A DNA stretch of 23,904 bases, taken from contig LSYV01000030.1 of assembly GCA_001584585.1 (NCBI GenBank), forward strand, positions 1,081,541 to 1,105,444, read 5' to 3'. The position numbers and the translations under genes are program-made. The notes under the pieces were generated by a model. That model was not told the DNA's origin and ran no database searches. It worked only from the letters and a program-made list of their open reading frames with translations. This document shows, piece by piece, positions 1 through 13,300 of this stretch. Source of the DNA: Gonium pectorale. Its lineage: Eukaryota > Chlorophyta > Chlorophyceae > Chlamydomonadales > Volvocaceae. The number at the start of each line of letters is the position of its first letter. Within the stretch, counting starts at the first letter, position 1.

Positions 1-1383
1 GGCGACCTTGCCGTCAAACAGCGCGCGGCCCACGGCGTCCAGCTCGCCGCTCATGAGCGCCAGGCCCTTGACGGCCTTGCCCAGCAGGTGCAGCGACGTG
101 CGGATGACCGTCAGCAGGTTGTTGAAGCGGACAAGCTCCTGCGCGGGGAGGAAGGGGCGGCGGCCGCGGCAGGCGGTGTCGGAGTGTCCGTGTGTGGCAG
201 GCTGTCTTGACAGGCACAGTTACCGTTCCGATGCTGGGACGGGCAACATGAGGAAGGCCGTACATGGCACCACACCCTTGAACTGTATAAAGACTTTCGT
301 CAGCTGACTGCACGGCTCTGGCATGTCCGCATGTGGGGCACGGACGCCGCCCACCCTGGCACACCTGCGCGAGTACGGTGTTCATGGAGTTGTAGTAGTC
401 CTGCGGGTACAACCTCTCCACCGCCTCGATGTCGAAGTTGGGAGGCAACCGCTCCAGCACCTCCGCCGCCACGTCGCCCACTGCCGACTCAAACGACGCC
501 GCGCCGCCGGTGGCTTCCCGGCTCTGGGTAAGCATGAGGCTGTCTAGGAGGAGGTTGGTCTCCTGCAGGACACAGTTCGGAGCGTAGTTAGCAGTCGTGT
601 TAGCCGGGTACACCGCGTTAAGCATGCTTTCGGCTGCCATTTTCTGCTGACTGTTGCTGCCGTCGGCAGAGCAAGATCGGCAATCCACCCTGCACCCCCC
701 CCCCTTCCAGTCCCACCTGCAGATCCTTGGTGATGTCCGCGTTCTCGTGCAGCCCGAACACCTCGGGTTGCGCAATGAGCGGCAGGCTGTTGATGTACTC
801 GATGTAGCCCCTGCGGTACGGTGCGGCGTGTGCAGCCGGTAAGGTCGAGTCCATGTGAGCACGCTGGGTCCAGGCCGGAGAGCGGGCCATGGAGCAATCA
901 AGTGGCCGGTCAGTCCGCAACACTCCTGTGCAATGCTTAACCATGCATGCCAAAGCTCACTTGTAGCTGGCGAAGGGCGGAGGGTAGTACATGCCCGAGG
1001 TGGAGAACTTGTACTTGGGCTCGTGTATCCGCGGGGTGTAGTAGGTTGAGAGGATTGTCATGAGCGTGTGTCGGTCGTGAGAGTCGGTCACCTGCGGGTT
1101 GAAGTTCAAATTTAGCGTTTGCGGAGATGCCAGAGGCGCAGTCACGACAGCGCAGGGTCACGTCAACCGCATTCGCGCTGTGAAGAGCTATAACGAACGC
1201 CCCACGAACGGGCCGCACCTTGCCACCGTAGTTGCATTCGCCGCACGTGTATGCAAGTGTGTCGTACGGGATGTCCGGGTACTCGTCAAGGAACATGCGT
1301 AGTTGCCGTACGCTGATTCTGAGATCGTTCTCGTTGAACTCGTACGGGATGTTCCAGCCGATTGGCCCGAACTTTCTCCGCTC
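1..1383 (-). other. Start of dynein C-terminal domain, exons 54-58 (runs off the window)
   Basis: Exons are 1383-1219, 1091-961, 810-717, 562-365 and 138-1, residues 3795-4036. It begins with [19 protein letters not shown] and continues with [29 protein letters not shown] and [12 protein letters not shown]. The last exon reads through helices [15 protein letters not shown] to ALFDGKVA with no donor or stop before the window edge. Family members have about 150-200 more residues here, including the SGFFF-type cap region. Nothing suggests a broken gene; the truncation is only the edge of the window. Confidence 0.92.
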
Positions 1384-4300
1384 CTGCAAGCGCATTGAGT
1401 CGCCGGAAGCGTGCTACAGATGCGCACTGCAAAACGTAGCTTATCAAGCAACAGTTCACAACGCCCATTCCCGACAGCGTCTTCCCTCACAATATGCAAA
1501 CCCATGACGGCCTGCTGCACACCTGCAGTATGGAGTGGAAGAAGGCCAGCCCGAACAGCATGCTGCGGAACTCGGCGTCCTTGGCGCACCCCGTGAAGAA
1601 CTCGGGGTTGCTGATGGGGTCCATCATGTAGGTGCGCAGCAGGCCGGCGCGCAGGCCCTTGGGCGCCTCGTTGGTCATCTTGACGCCGTTCTCCAGGATG
1701 GAGATCGGGAAGATAGGAGACGGGTACGACGTGAGCCACAGCCTGCGCGCGAGGAAGGAGAAAGGGGGAAAGCAATGTCAGAAGGCTGAGAACGGCCCTC
1801 AAGTTGGAAAAGCACTTGACGGCAAAGCTGCGGAGAGGGAGCCGACCGCTGCCAACCGGGGCAGGCAGTTGGCGGTTTGCAGGTGGTTAACATAGCAATC
1901 GGATACGCTGATCAACAGGACTCGCCTGAAGTTTCGGTGCACCTTGCCCTCGACCAGTTGTTGCTCGCATATGAGCTCGAGCGTTGGCAGGAAGGACTTT
2001 GCGAGGTGGCAGTTCTGAAGCACCACCCAGAAGCCGTCCGTCATGCCCTGCTCAATCCAGCGCTGCGCGATGGGCCCCTGCCCCTGCCCCAGACTGACGC
2101 TCTCCATGCGTATCCCCTTGTCGTCCGCAAACATTTGCAGCGAGGCCATGGGATCGGAGCCCGGCGACAGCACAAAGATGAGCGGCGAGGTGGCGGTGGA
2201 GTCGTTGAAGGACGGCTCGATGGCAAAGGGCATGGGCTCCACAAAGCGCTTGCCCATGGTCTCGGCCACGAAGAGCGTGAGTGCTGGGATGAGCTTGTCG
2301 GGCCTGCGGGAGCGCAACAAGCAGGCAAGATCGGACAATCAAAACACCAAGGGCGAAAGGGCGCCTTCCCCGCTCTGGTCATCCAAGTGCTCCAGCACGC
2401 TTTGAGCGCGTCCCAAAGAATGCCGGGTGTGTGCGAGGGCCCGCTATCACTCGCGACACGCACCGAATGGTCCGCAGCACGATGATTCGCTGGAAAGGGT
2501 CTAGCTTGGACTGCCAGGGCTCCGGCAGCGGCTCGGTGTGCGGCTCCAGCGAATCATAGATGCGCTTCCAGTCGCCGGTGTTCTCTGCCACGTGTTGCGC
2601 CAGGCCCCGCCACTTGTCCGAGGCCATGTCGGATGCGCGGCAGATCTCGCCCCACATGCGCTCGCTGATCCACTCGGGCGCCGGGTTGGGCGTCGGTAGG
2701 TCACCCATGGCCACACCTGCAAAGAATCCGGGTTGCCGGAGGTCACAGAAAGAACGGGTTGGCTGCGGGAGCAGTATTATGCTACCAGGCACACATGGGC
2801 ATGTGGCGATAGCCGTGTGATGACGGTAACGTGAATCCTATGGCCCGGCCTGGCCCACATGGCGCACATGCTCACCTCCCGTGGTCATGAACCGCAGCTC
2901 GTCTGCCGCCATTTTCTTCTCGTCCATTTGGAGTTTGCTGGCCAGCACGAACGCAAATAGTAGCTTGTCCTTCTCGAACAACGACCTGAGGCGAAGGTGC
3001 ACAGGGGCGGGAGAGGATGCGCAGAGCATGTAGACCCAGCTACAGTAGTACCGGTAGCCCGGTATGTGCAAGCCCATAGCCCGATGCCCGGCCCTGATCC
3101 GCGAGTGCCCGAATTATGGCGTTACCAGCATGCCGAATACCATCATATTTGGTAACCATTGCCATGTAGCAAGTTATACATCAACCACATCTAGCCGTCC
3201 AATCTAACCTCCTGGCACCAACGTGAATCCGCACCGGAACGCACCTGCACACATTCTGGTAGAGGAAGTACGTGAAGTAGCTGTTGAGCAGCTGCAGCCG
3301 GTCGTCCAGGTCCTCGGACCGCTGGCTGTCAGCGATAGCCCGGATGAATAGGTCGATGAACCAGCGGAGCGAGTACTGGTACATGGGGTCGATGTTGGCC
3401 AGGTCGGTGACGCAGAAGTACAGCAGCGACGAGTGGTGCGCCACGGGCTTGTAGCCGGCGCGCGCCTCGTCGATCTTTGCCTCCGTGACGTCCGCCACCT
3501 GCTGCTTTTCGCTGATCTCGTCCGACAGCACCTTGGAAGACTGCGGAGTGGGAAGGGCGAGAGAGGTCACGTGCCAACTACCAGGGTTATGAGGGACTTG
3601 GTCCTGTAAACCCGTCTGCAATAATGCGACATGCGACATGCGTGCAACGCAGGGAGCAGTACGGGGTTCCCATGGGCGCAGCTATCGCCGTCGTCGTGCC
3701 GCACCTGCAGGATGTTGACCGCCTCCTCATCCTCCAGGATGTTGCCCTCGCTGCTGGACAGCACACGCAGGATCTCGTCCTCGATCTCCTTGAGCCGCTT
3801 CTTGTTCTCAGCGCCCTGCGGTCAGGGAGAGTAATCATGAGTGAGCCAATCCAGCCTCTACGACGTCCGCAGCACCGTCGCGCCCCACCGCTGACACAAA
3901 CAGCAAAACGGATTCCGGTCTTCGATGAACAACAAAGTTTGACGGTGACGGGCAGCCAGCGGGCATGCCATGTGTATATCTTACCACCAGGATGAGCTTG
4001 TTCTTCTCCTCCTCCAGGTCGGGCCGCTCCTTGGCCACCACGATGCCCAGCAGCTGGTCCTCCAGGCCCTCGGGCGTCGTCATGAAGTTCAGCAGGGCCA
4101 CCTGCAGTCCGAGTAAGGAGCAGGGCCGGTCGCGTATGTCTGTGTACCAGCCGATGAACAACCACATGTCGCAAAGCAGAGGGCAGGCAGGATACTGCAG
4201 CCCCGCAAGCCTCGGCGCAATTGCCAAAAGAGATAACGTCGAGGGTGCGCGCGCAAGTCGGACAACTTGATCATCCCCAGTAGCGGCTTACCTTGGTGCA

Positions 4301-7300
4301 CAGCTCGGGCGTGTAGTGCGGGTTGCGCAGCTTGGTGGTCATGTAGAACTTGAAGTCCTCGCTGTACTCCACCGTGGCGTCACCCAGCCGGATGCACACG
4401 GCGCCGCCCTGCGGAGTTTCGGGACACAATACAGGGGCGTGTGTCAGCCCGCAGACAGCGAGGGGCAAGTCGCACAGATGCGTGCCATACGGATGGAGGC
4501 ACGCAGCCCACTCCGCATGCATGTGCATGCACGGGCGAGACTGTGCGACAGCGCCGGCGGCGGTGGCGCAGGGCCGGCATTGCCGTACGGACCTGCTTGA
4601 AGGTCTGCTTCTGCAAGAGCGGCTCCAGCGATGCGTCCAGCGACTCGAGGACGTTCTCCAGCAGCACCGGCTTGCCGAACTGGATGGCGTTCTCCAGCGT
4701 GCGCAGGTACGTGGGGTCTGTCAGCTTGATCACCTGCGGGAGAGACAAACAAGGGCAGCGGGAAATACGGTGGCAGATGAAAAGGGCGAATGAGAACTGG
4801 GCCACGGCAGATGAGGAGCGCGAATGAGAACTGTGCCACGGGGTGGAACTCGTCGAATAACATCTTCATTGTAGCGGAATGAGATGAGTGGCATGCCGTG
4901 ACTAATTGCGCTGTGCTGCAGGAGGTAGGGAGTGTTTGGGTGACGCGCTGCAAGTGCCCCAGCGCACCTGCAGGCCAGCGTCTTTCTCCATGTTGCGGAT
5001 CCATTTGTTGGCCAGACCCTGCGGGTCGATGCAGAGCGGCCAGCGCCGGCCCTGGTCGATGGCGATGCTGTTCTCGGTGCTAAAGTCGTCCTTCGGGAGG
5101 CCCCAGATGGTCCATTGCCGGACCTGCGAGGACAGTAGGCACGGCAGGGGAGAATCCGGTTTTGTGCTTGGGGACATGACGTCAGCTGGAGGAGAGCATG
5201 CCAAGGTAGACAGGCTTCGTACTGCCGTATCGCAACGCTGTAGAGCAAGTTTGCCCTCGCGACCCGCCCACCTTGACGGGGTCGCCCAGGACCAACTCCA
5301 ACTTGAAGCGGTCGTTGCAGGGGATGTCGGTGCGCTGGCACGCCGAGACCCACTGGGAGAGGACCGTCGACCTGCAGGCGGGGCGCAAAGTCCCGTGAAG
5401 CAATCGCCCCATGCGGCAAGCACCAAGCACCAAGCAGGGGCTGTCCTCTAAGCGGCGGCACAGCGCGCAGTCCACTATCAACATGGCAACCCTCAATGGG
5501 TAGCACACGCGGGCGAGCACCGCACCTGTACATGGCAGTGAAAGGCCCCAGGTAGGCAATCTGCCCGGCCGCCAGCAGCACGTCGCCCGTCAGCTTGATG
5601 TACAGCTCGCCCAGGCCGCGCGCCGCCATCGTCCAGCGGCTCTTCTCGCCGCCCAGCCCGCTGATCAGCTTCTCCGCGCGCTGAAGCTTGACAGTACACA
5701 TGTGCACGTCGTGCTCCAGCTTCTCCTTGCGTCGCTTCTTGTCCTGTGTGGGATCAACAGGACCCCGGACCGGGCATTGAGCACAGCGTCGAACAGCGAG
5801 CCACATACACCGGCAACCGTCAGACATGCTCCCCGCGCCCCTATCCTCTCATTGCAAGGGCATGTGCACTGTTACTTTCCCTACCCTGCGCCTTCGATAC
5901 GGTATGACCCGTGCGCACGCACCTGGAGGTCGGCATCCAGCCGAGCCAGCTTGTCCATGACCTGCTTCAGCTCGGCTTGTTTGGAGCGGAGCGCTGCCAT
6001 CACGACCTGCGAGGCAAATTCGCCGTACCGTAGCTGTTAGTTACTGCATCGCGTCGAGACGGTGCGCAGAGCATCTCCGTCGGTTGTTCCCTATTGGTCA
6101 CATGTCATGGTATGTGTGGGCATGGTCCCTGTCGGTTGGGATGGGCCGGAGCCGCTCGATGCAAGATCCACGCGGCCAAGAGCCGGTCACTCACCTCAAG
6201 CTGGGCCTCAGCCTCGCGCAGCTTCTGGCGCTTTGGCTCCACCTCCTTGATAACCTTATCGTACTTCTCCATGGCAACCACCCATGAACACAGGCCGGCA
6301 CACGCCAGGGATTGCTGCACGCAAAGTCAGGAGGGGCGGAGAGGAAGCGCATTCAATGGCCGGAACGCGCCAGGACACGGTTGCAAGAGCGAGTCGCAGC
6401 GCTGACGGTCTGCCGCCTGGCTCCACGGGAAAACAAGGTTGTAGCATGTCCTTACTCGAGCCATCCCGCTTTCGCACCTTCTCAATGATCTTGGGCTGGA
6501 AATCCGGGTCCTGAACGAAGGGCCGGATGCGCGAGATGACCTCGGGCGGGATGTGGTCCTTGTCGTACTTTTTGAGCGAGTCCAGGAAGTCAAACTCCAT
6601 CAGCATCTTCTTGGACGCCTCCCAGTAGTCATCGACCATGCGGCCCGTGTTGGTGTCCTTCATGCGGATGGGCTTCACACCTGGGGAGCATCAAAACACC
6701 GTCGAAACATCAGAAAGAGCAGGCACGGGTTCGACTGGTTTAGGGCCTTGGTGCGGTGTGTCATGTGGTTTGCGTCAGTGCTGAGGTCAAAGCCATAACC
6801 AGTTGTCGGGTCCATGCCTTGTGGTCCTGGTCAGGGCACCCACCCTTCATGATGCAGATAGCCTCCAGCACGCGCCGCACGCCGCCCGGCGGGCTCTTCA
6901 TGCCCTTGACCTCCGTGATGTCTGCCGGCTTGAGCGTGTTGAGGGCCGCGATGGCCGCCTCCAGCAGCGGCATCGCCTCCGCCAAGTCAGCCTCGCACTC
7001 GTCCTTGATGGCCTTGACGGTTGCAGCCTCGGCACTGGCAATCGCCTCCTCCTTGGACACGACCTGTCAGCGACAACGCGAAGAGAGCGATCATGCGTGC
7101 GAAGGGAGCGCGCGTGCGCGGGCTTGCTACCTCGACGGCTGCATTGCTGAGGGCCCCACATTTTGAATGTGACGGCCGTACAAGGAGCGCAGGCATTACC
7201 AAGGCGTGGAACCGTACGACCCGTAGGCTTCTCACCTGCTTGACCTTGTCGGCCTCCACGCTCTCCTTGCTGATGACCTCCATGGCTGCCGCTGTCTGGC

Positions 7301-10300
7301 GCGTGCTCTCCTCCAGCTGCGGCTGCAGCGCGATGAGCTCCTCCTTCATGCCCGTCACCGACTCCTCCGTCACGTTGAGCTTCTCAAGACCAATCTGCGA
7401 GAGGGTGCACGGGTGGCGGCAACTTGCTTGTCAGCCAGAAAACCGTCCAAGCCATGCATCCAGCCCCTGTATGCAACCGCCAGACAAACGATGAAGCGGA
7501 TGACAGAGGTCCGGTCCAGAGCGCCGCACCTCGTATCGGCGCTTGACGGTCATGACCTCGTTCTGCCGTCGTGCCAGCAGGCTCTTGTAGCTCAGCAGCA
7601 GCTCCAGGTACGAAGTGGGCGTCACGTAGTAGTAGCGCCGGGCCTCAGCCAGGAAGCGGTCTGTCAGGGCCTGTACCGCATAAACATAAATGGTAGATCC
7701 CGTTAACACCGTACCACACCGTCAACGGACACCGTGCCCCGTCAAGGGCCGCGAGCGTGACGCCCAGGCATAAGAGCATAGCAGGCGTGCCATGCGGGGT
7801 CCATCGATTCCGCCCATTCCCACCTGTACGCTCTGGTGGAACATGACGCAAAGCCCGGGCAGCTGCGCCTTGACGCGCTCCTCGATCCCGACCAGGTTGG
7901 CCAGGAAAGTTGCCGCCACGGTGTGCAGGGCATCGGTCGGCCACTTGGTGAACCTGCCGCGTTTGGCCAAGGGTTGGCGGTTAGCACTTGAGTGTTCGGC
8001 GAGCGGTCAGCAGCAATGTCTCAGCCGCTTCCGCGCTGCCACATGACACGGAATGGTCCCCTTACCAGTCGATGGTTGTGCAGTTGACCAGGGACGGAAA
8101 CTTGCGCAGACGTTCCCGGAAGGTGTCGCCGACGGGGCTGAAGGACAGCACTATGTGCATGTTTCGCCGGACCTCCTGTACGAAGAAGTTGTACAGTTGG
8201 ATCCTCCCGCCGTCCATGCCAGCAGCTTTAGCGCGGGGCCGGATGTTCTCGAAAATGGACACCAGGTCGGCGGACTGCAAAAGGGAAGAGGGCGAAATGC
8301 CAGGATGACGTGTGTTTAGGCAGTGACACGTGGGGCCAGGGCTGATGGCACATGCAGCTGTGGGCAGCAGAGGTGGACAGGACTATGGCTGTGCGCACGT
8401 GCCACCGCACGCACGAGCGGAATGCATGAGCACAGCTCGCAAGGGCCTCAAGGGCTCTTCCCCAGTGCCAGCGCACCTGCATGAGGTTGGGGACCTCGTA
8501 GGTGTTGAGCAGGTTGGAGACGTCCTCCACAAAGGACTCCTCCTTGATCTGGGTATCCGAAAACAGGAAGACCACTCGCTTGTTCGCCTCACCAGCCATC
8601 CGGAGCACCTGCGGAATGTCAGGGTCCGAACTCAATGCAACACGGTGCCCGTTGCTTGTGGATGTGAAGCTCCATCGTGTGAGCGGGGCAGCGGTTGGTG
8701 GCGTCCCCGACACCGCCGCCCCAGCCGTGCTTCACCTATCCCAACCAACCCAAGTGTTCAGCCACCGTACCTTTTTGAGGTCCTCGTGCCACTCGGCCTT
8801 GCAGTACGTCTTGCTGATCTCGATCTGGAACACCTCGTACTCCTCTATGAAGGCCGCCAGGCGCGTGAGGCTCTGCCGCCCACTGCCGCCAACACCCACC
8901 AGCAGCGCGTTGCCGCCGGGGCTGGTGATGATGCGGCAGATGCGCGCAATGTGCTCCAGCGCAAACTGGAAGATCACCAGGTTCATGGGCTTCTTGGACG
9001 TGGCGTTGAAGTCCGCCAGGTAGTCCGTGACCACGCGCTGCATGGTGGCCTGGTCCTTCACCTCCGCGTACACCTTGGGGTCAGCCCCGGGGAACATGAA
9101 GTCCGCGAAGACGAGCGAGCGCAGCGCCGTAACCATGACGTCGGGCGCAATCTCGGCGCTGGGGTCCAGGTTGAGGACCTTGCTGATCTTCTCCTTGAAG
9201 TGGCGCTCCACCAGGCCCGTTAGCGTCTGGCCCATCCACAGCCGGTCTGTGTCGTCAACCAGGCGGTCGTAAAAGACGCGCAGCACCTCGTGCGTCCACA
9301 GTCGGGTCATGGAGATGCCATCCTCCACGGAACCGGCCGCCTTGGTGATTCCCTGTGGAGGCCCGGCACGCGGAGCGGCAAGCGACACACCATCGCAAAT
9401 CGGAAAAGAAAAGGATCTCAGGCCATACACCAGGCAAATCCTACGCCGCGTGCGGGTGAAGCTTCCATGCGCCTATGAGCTATGATCAGGTACAAGTGCA
9501 GAGCTGGAGCGGAGTCGCACCTGGAACACCTTGGACACGTCACGCAGGTTGAATGTGTAATGACTCTTGGCGGGCGTGGGCAGCAGCTCGCGCTGCGCCA
9601 GCTGGTACACCTCCAGCGAGGCAGCCACCAGCGGCCGAGCCAGACGCGCCACGCCGCCGGCCTGGTAGCTGTACTTCTTGAGCCACCAGTCCACCAGCGC
9701 CGTGAAGATCGTACTGCGCACATGATCAGGTCATGACAATTAAAGTCAGCGTTGCTGCCTGCCATCCCCAGCACGTGAAGGTGCACAGACACATTGAGTG
9801 GGTAAGAAAGCAAGCATGTGCGCAGGACAGAAATCCAGAAGGCATAATATGGCATCTGTCTACTTTATAAACACCCGACCTGAGGTTGTCCGTGTCAAAG
9901 GCTGTGAGGCTGATGACCGAGTAGTGGCGGAGGTAGCGGTTGGTCACTGAGTTGCGGCCGCCGCCGGGTGGGCCCATGGCGGCCACGAACTGCACATCTA
10001 CCAGGCGCCGCAGCGTCAGCTCCTTGCGGTCGTACCAGCCGCCGTGGTCCATGAACTGGCGCAGCAGCTCAATCGGCGGCTGGGCACCGTACTCCTCCAC
10101 CTGCGGGGCCGCAGAGAGCTCGGATGCCACTAGCCAGGCACACATAATGTTAAGCAGAATCACGCACCTGCGGCATGTTCAGATCGTCCACAAAGACGAC
10201 CATGTGCTTGCCCTGGGGCGGGCCGTAGATGCCGCGCCGGCGCTTGTCCATTTTGCCGTCAATAATGTCCTGGCATGTACGGGTGCGCGGGAGTACGGCC

Positions 10301-13300
10301 GAAGTTGTAAGACCATATTGGTTACGGTCCGGACGCAGGTTGCTTGACCTCGCTACTGTGTGAATAATCGCAAAACTGTATGCGGCGAGCATATCACCAA
10401 GACACGTGCAGAGAAGCTCTTAATGGCTAGAAGGTCATGAATCAGTGATGGTGAGCTCATCTTACCACGTATTGTGGACAGCCAACCCACATTGCGAGCA
10501 TTACCAATGCTGCCACTGCTTTCAACGCACCTGGGTCATGTTGGCGCTGGTCTGGGCCGAGAACGTCATCAGCATGTTGGTGAACTGCTCCGGCAGCCCC
10601 TCCTGGAGGTGCCGCTTGACGTACACGGTCTTGCCCGTGCCTGCACCACAAACAGCCACCGCAGCTCAGGCCTGAACTTGTCTGTAGGAGGCTAGTCCCT
10701 CAACCTGCCCCGAAGCGGTTCTCCTGTCCACCCGTCCGGTTGACCTTTCTTCCCAGCCTCAGACCAAGCAGCGCACCTGTAGGCCCCACGAAGAGGCAGT
10801 GCATGTTGTGCGTGACCAGCTTGTTGAGCAGGTAGGTGTAACGCACAGTGTCGACGGTCGGCACGATGATGGTGGTGTACTCGGCCTCCAAGTCCAGCGC
10901 GCGCGTTTCGATGGTCTCCATCCAGTGGACCCACTTGAGCCGGCTCTTCTCAAACACGAAGTCGTATACCTGGCAGAAGCAACGAGCATAGCAAGGCGTC
11001 GGCGCTGGGGTGTACAAGCCTGCGTACCCGTATAGCGCTGGCGGGCTGCACAGTCCAGCCCACTCGATGGCCGCTCTAAAGAGACACGTGAATGAGACAC
11101 TGACATAGACGCGTGAATGAGACACTAACATATGCATACATGTGACAAGGGACTGGGGTGTAGAGCATCCTTTGTGCAGTCTTACCGTCCTGCCCTCGGG
11201 GAACGGCACCGTGACCTTGTGCGGTGCGCCAGGCGTCACAAAGCTGGCGATCTCGGGCGCGGGGTCGTGCATGAGCAGCTTGCGCAAGTGCATGTCGAAC
11301 TTGTGGCGGCCGTCCTCGTCCGTCAGGCCGCCAACGCTCCACACCAGTGAGAACAGGAAGCAGCCCTGGACCAGGGACGTCATTTGCGCGTCTGTGAGGT
11401 CCTTGACCACGACGACGGCTGGCACGCCTGCCGGCTGCTCCGGCTTGAACTCGTCCAGGTGGCACTCGAGCATCCGCATGAGCGAGGACACAAGGTTGAT
11501 GTCCTGCATGGGCTGTGGGCTGCGGACCAGCTTGAGGGCCACCCGGAGCATGGGCGGCATGAGCCAGTCGAAGAGCGCCACGAGCTGCGCCTTAATTGCG
11601 GGCGTGACGGTGGCTGGCAGCGTCTTGAGCCAGGACAACATGACGGGCCGCCAGCCGAGCAGCGCGGGCTGCACGTAGACCATGCCACAGCGGGAGACGG
11701 TGGCGGGCGAGGCGACCGCCAGGTCCTGCACCTCGAAGATCATGTTCATCAGACCCTGTGCGAAGGAAGAAAGCGGCCGAATGGATAGCTTAGTGACTGA
11801 AGTCCAAACACTTTTGAGAAATGTTGCCACAGAACAAACCCAGCATAGAACATGTGTTGCTTGCTCTGGAGCAGCTCTCAGCGGAGCTCTGCAAGCGCAT
11901 TCAACTTCTGTCTTGCGCGCGGTTCGCGGCCTCACACCTGCATGGCGATGATCTCCCCGCTGTTGAGGCAGAGCTTCTTGTTGTCGTCCAGCACGGTATT
12001 CATGTTCTCGATCCAAATCGCGTCCACGGGGCCGTCAAAAATGACCCACTTGCGGTCCGGCGAAGTGTCACGTGCTGTGTTGCACAAGACAACCGCCAGC
12101 ACGCCGTCGGTCCACTCCTTGGACACCGGATCCTCCGCGCCGTACAGCTGGCCCATGGTAATGGACTTTGGATTGAGCACGTAGAACTTAGTGTGAAACT
12201 CCTTGTTGAGCCCCTTAGCGTGAAGGTCCGACAGCGCGGCTGCCAGGACGCGGTATGACGAGGTTTTCATGCCGTACGAGTGGCCCACGAGCATGAGGCC
12301 GTGCCGTACAATGATCATCTCATAAAGCTGGATGATCTTGACGATAAAGCTGTCAAGCGGCTGCAGGTTCATCTTGGCGCAGTTGTCCTTGATAGCGGAG
12401 ACCAGGTTCTCGTAATCCACGAAGGGCAGATCCACGCCAGGGAAGAGGTCCGACAGGATGCCGTTGAAGAGCGGCACGTCCTGGTCCAGGAACTTGGGCA
12501 GGTTGACGTCGTTGATGGCGCGCAGCATAAGCACGTCCTCGGCCGAGTCGGGGAAGACGCGCTTGAGGTTGCCAGCAGCGCGCAGCACACTCATGACGGC
12601 ACGCATGCCTAGCGGAACCGGCCGGGACGGAGGGTGTAGCTTCAGTTAGGAGGCTAATGGCGGCACGTCGCTTTCCATGCAAGACCGGGAACGGCATGGC
12701 ACACTGCTTGCTCAGCCGTTGATCGGGCATTCGGGGGGCATATGGCCAGGCAGCAGCATTGTCAGTACGGAGTAAGCCGACCCCGAGTTCAGACAAGCAG
12801 GAACAAAACCTCACCGTAATCGTAGTGGTCCTGGCTGGACAGCTGCTCGGAGCACAGGCGGTAGGTCTGAACCAGCTTGCGTGCCATGGCGCGGGCCTCC
12901 AGATAGCCGTAACTGTAGAGGATGATCTCGCTGATCATGGCGTAATCAGGCACCATCATGGCCACGTCGCGGAACAGGGCCTGCAGCAATCAGCACAACA
13001 GACACGAGTAAGCATAACTCACGGCCAAGGCAGGAGAGCCTGCACTGCGGCCGGTTGTGTTCTGGCGCAGGGAACGCAACACGGTGAAGGCTATGTCAAG
13101 TCTGCACCTTGAGGTTATCAGGCAGCTCGGAGCGGCCCGCGTAGCCGGGGTTCATGGTGATGAAGGCGTTGCAGGTGGGCGCCAAGCGGATCTCACTTCC
13201 CTCGAACATGAACGTCTTCACTTTGAGCGCCTTGGCGCGGATGATGGTCAGCACCTGGGCAGGGGCAGGGAACGGTGCAAAGCGCGGTACGCTCAGGCGA

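Noticed and set aside
14..901. Open frame of 295 codons on the minus strand taken as one exon
   Set aside because: Only the part in exon 57 matches the dynein; the rest runs through introns and shifts frame relative to exons 56 and 58.
4730..5827. Open frame of 365 codons on the minus strand taken as one exon
   Set aside because: It crosses real introns in AAA5 and the stalk; only part of exon 42 within it is in the dynein frame.
6454..6478. Extending exon 39 past its donor through RKRDGSSKD
   Set aside because: The donor AAG|GTGCGA joins in phase to exon 40 and gives the conserved [14 protein letters not shown]; the extension would insert residues absent from the family.
6725..6740. GGTTCGACTGG resembling a tRNA B box
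   Set aside because: The final CC of the B box is missing, and no cloverleaf or A box fits around it; it lies in an intron of the stalk region.
8330..9223. Open frame of 297 codons on the + strand
   Set aside because: It lies opposite the AAA4 exons, its composition mirrors the antisense of GC-rich coding sequence, and no domain is recognisable.
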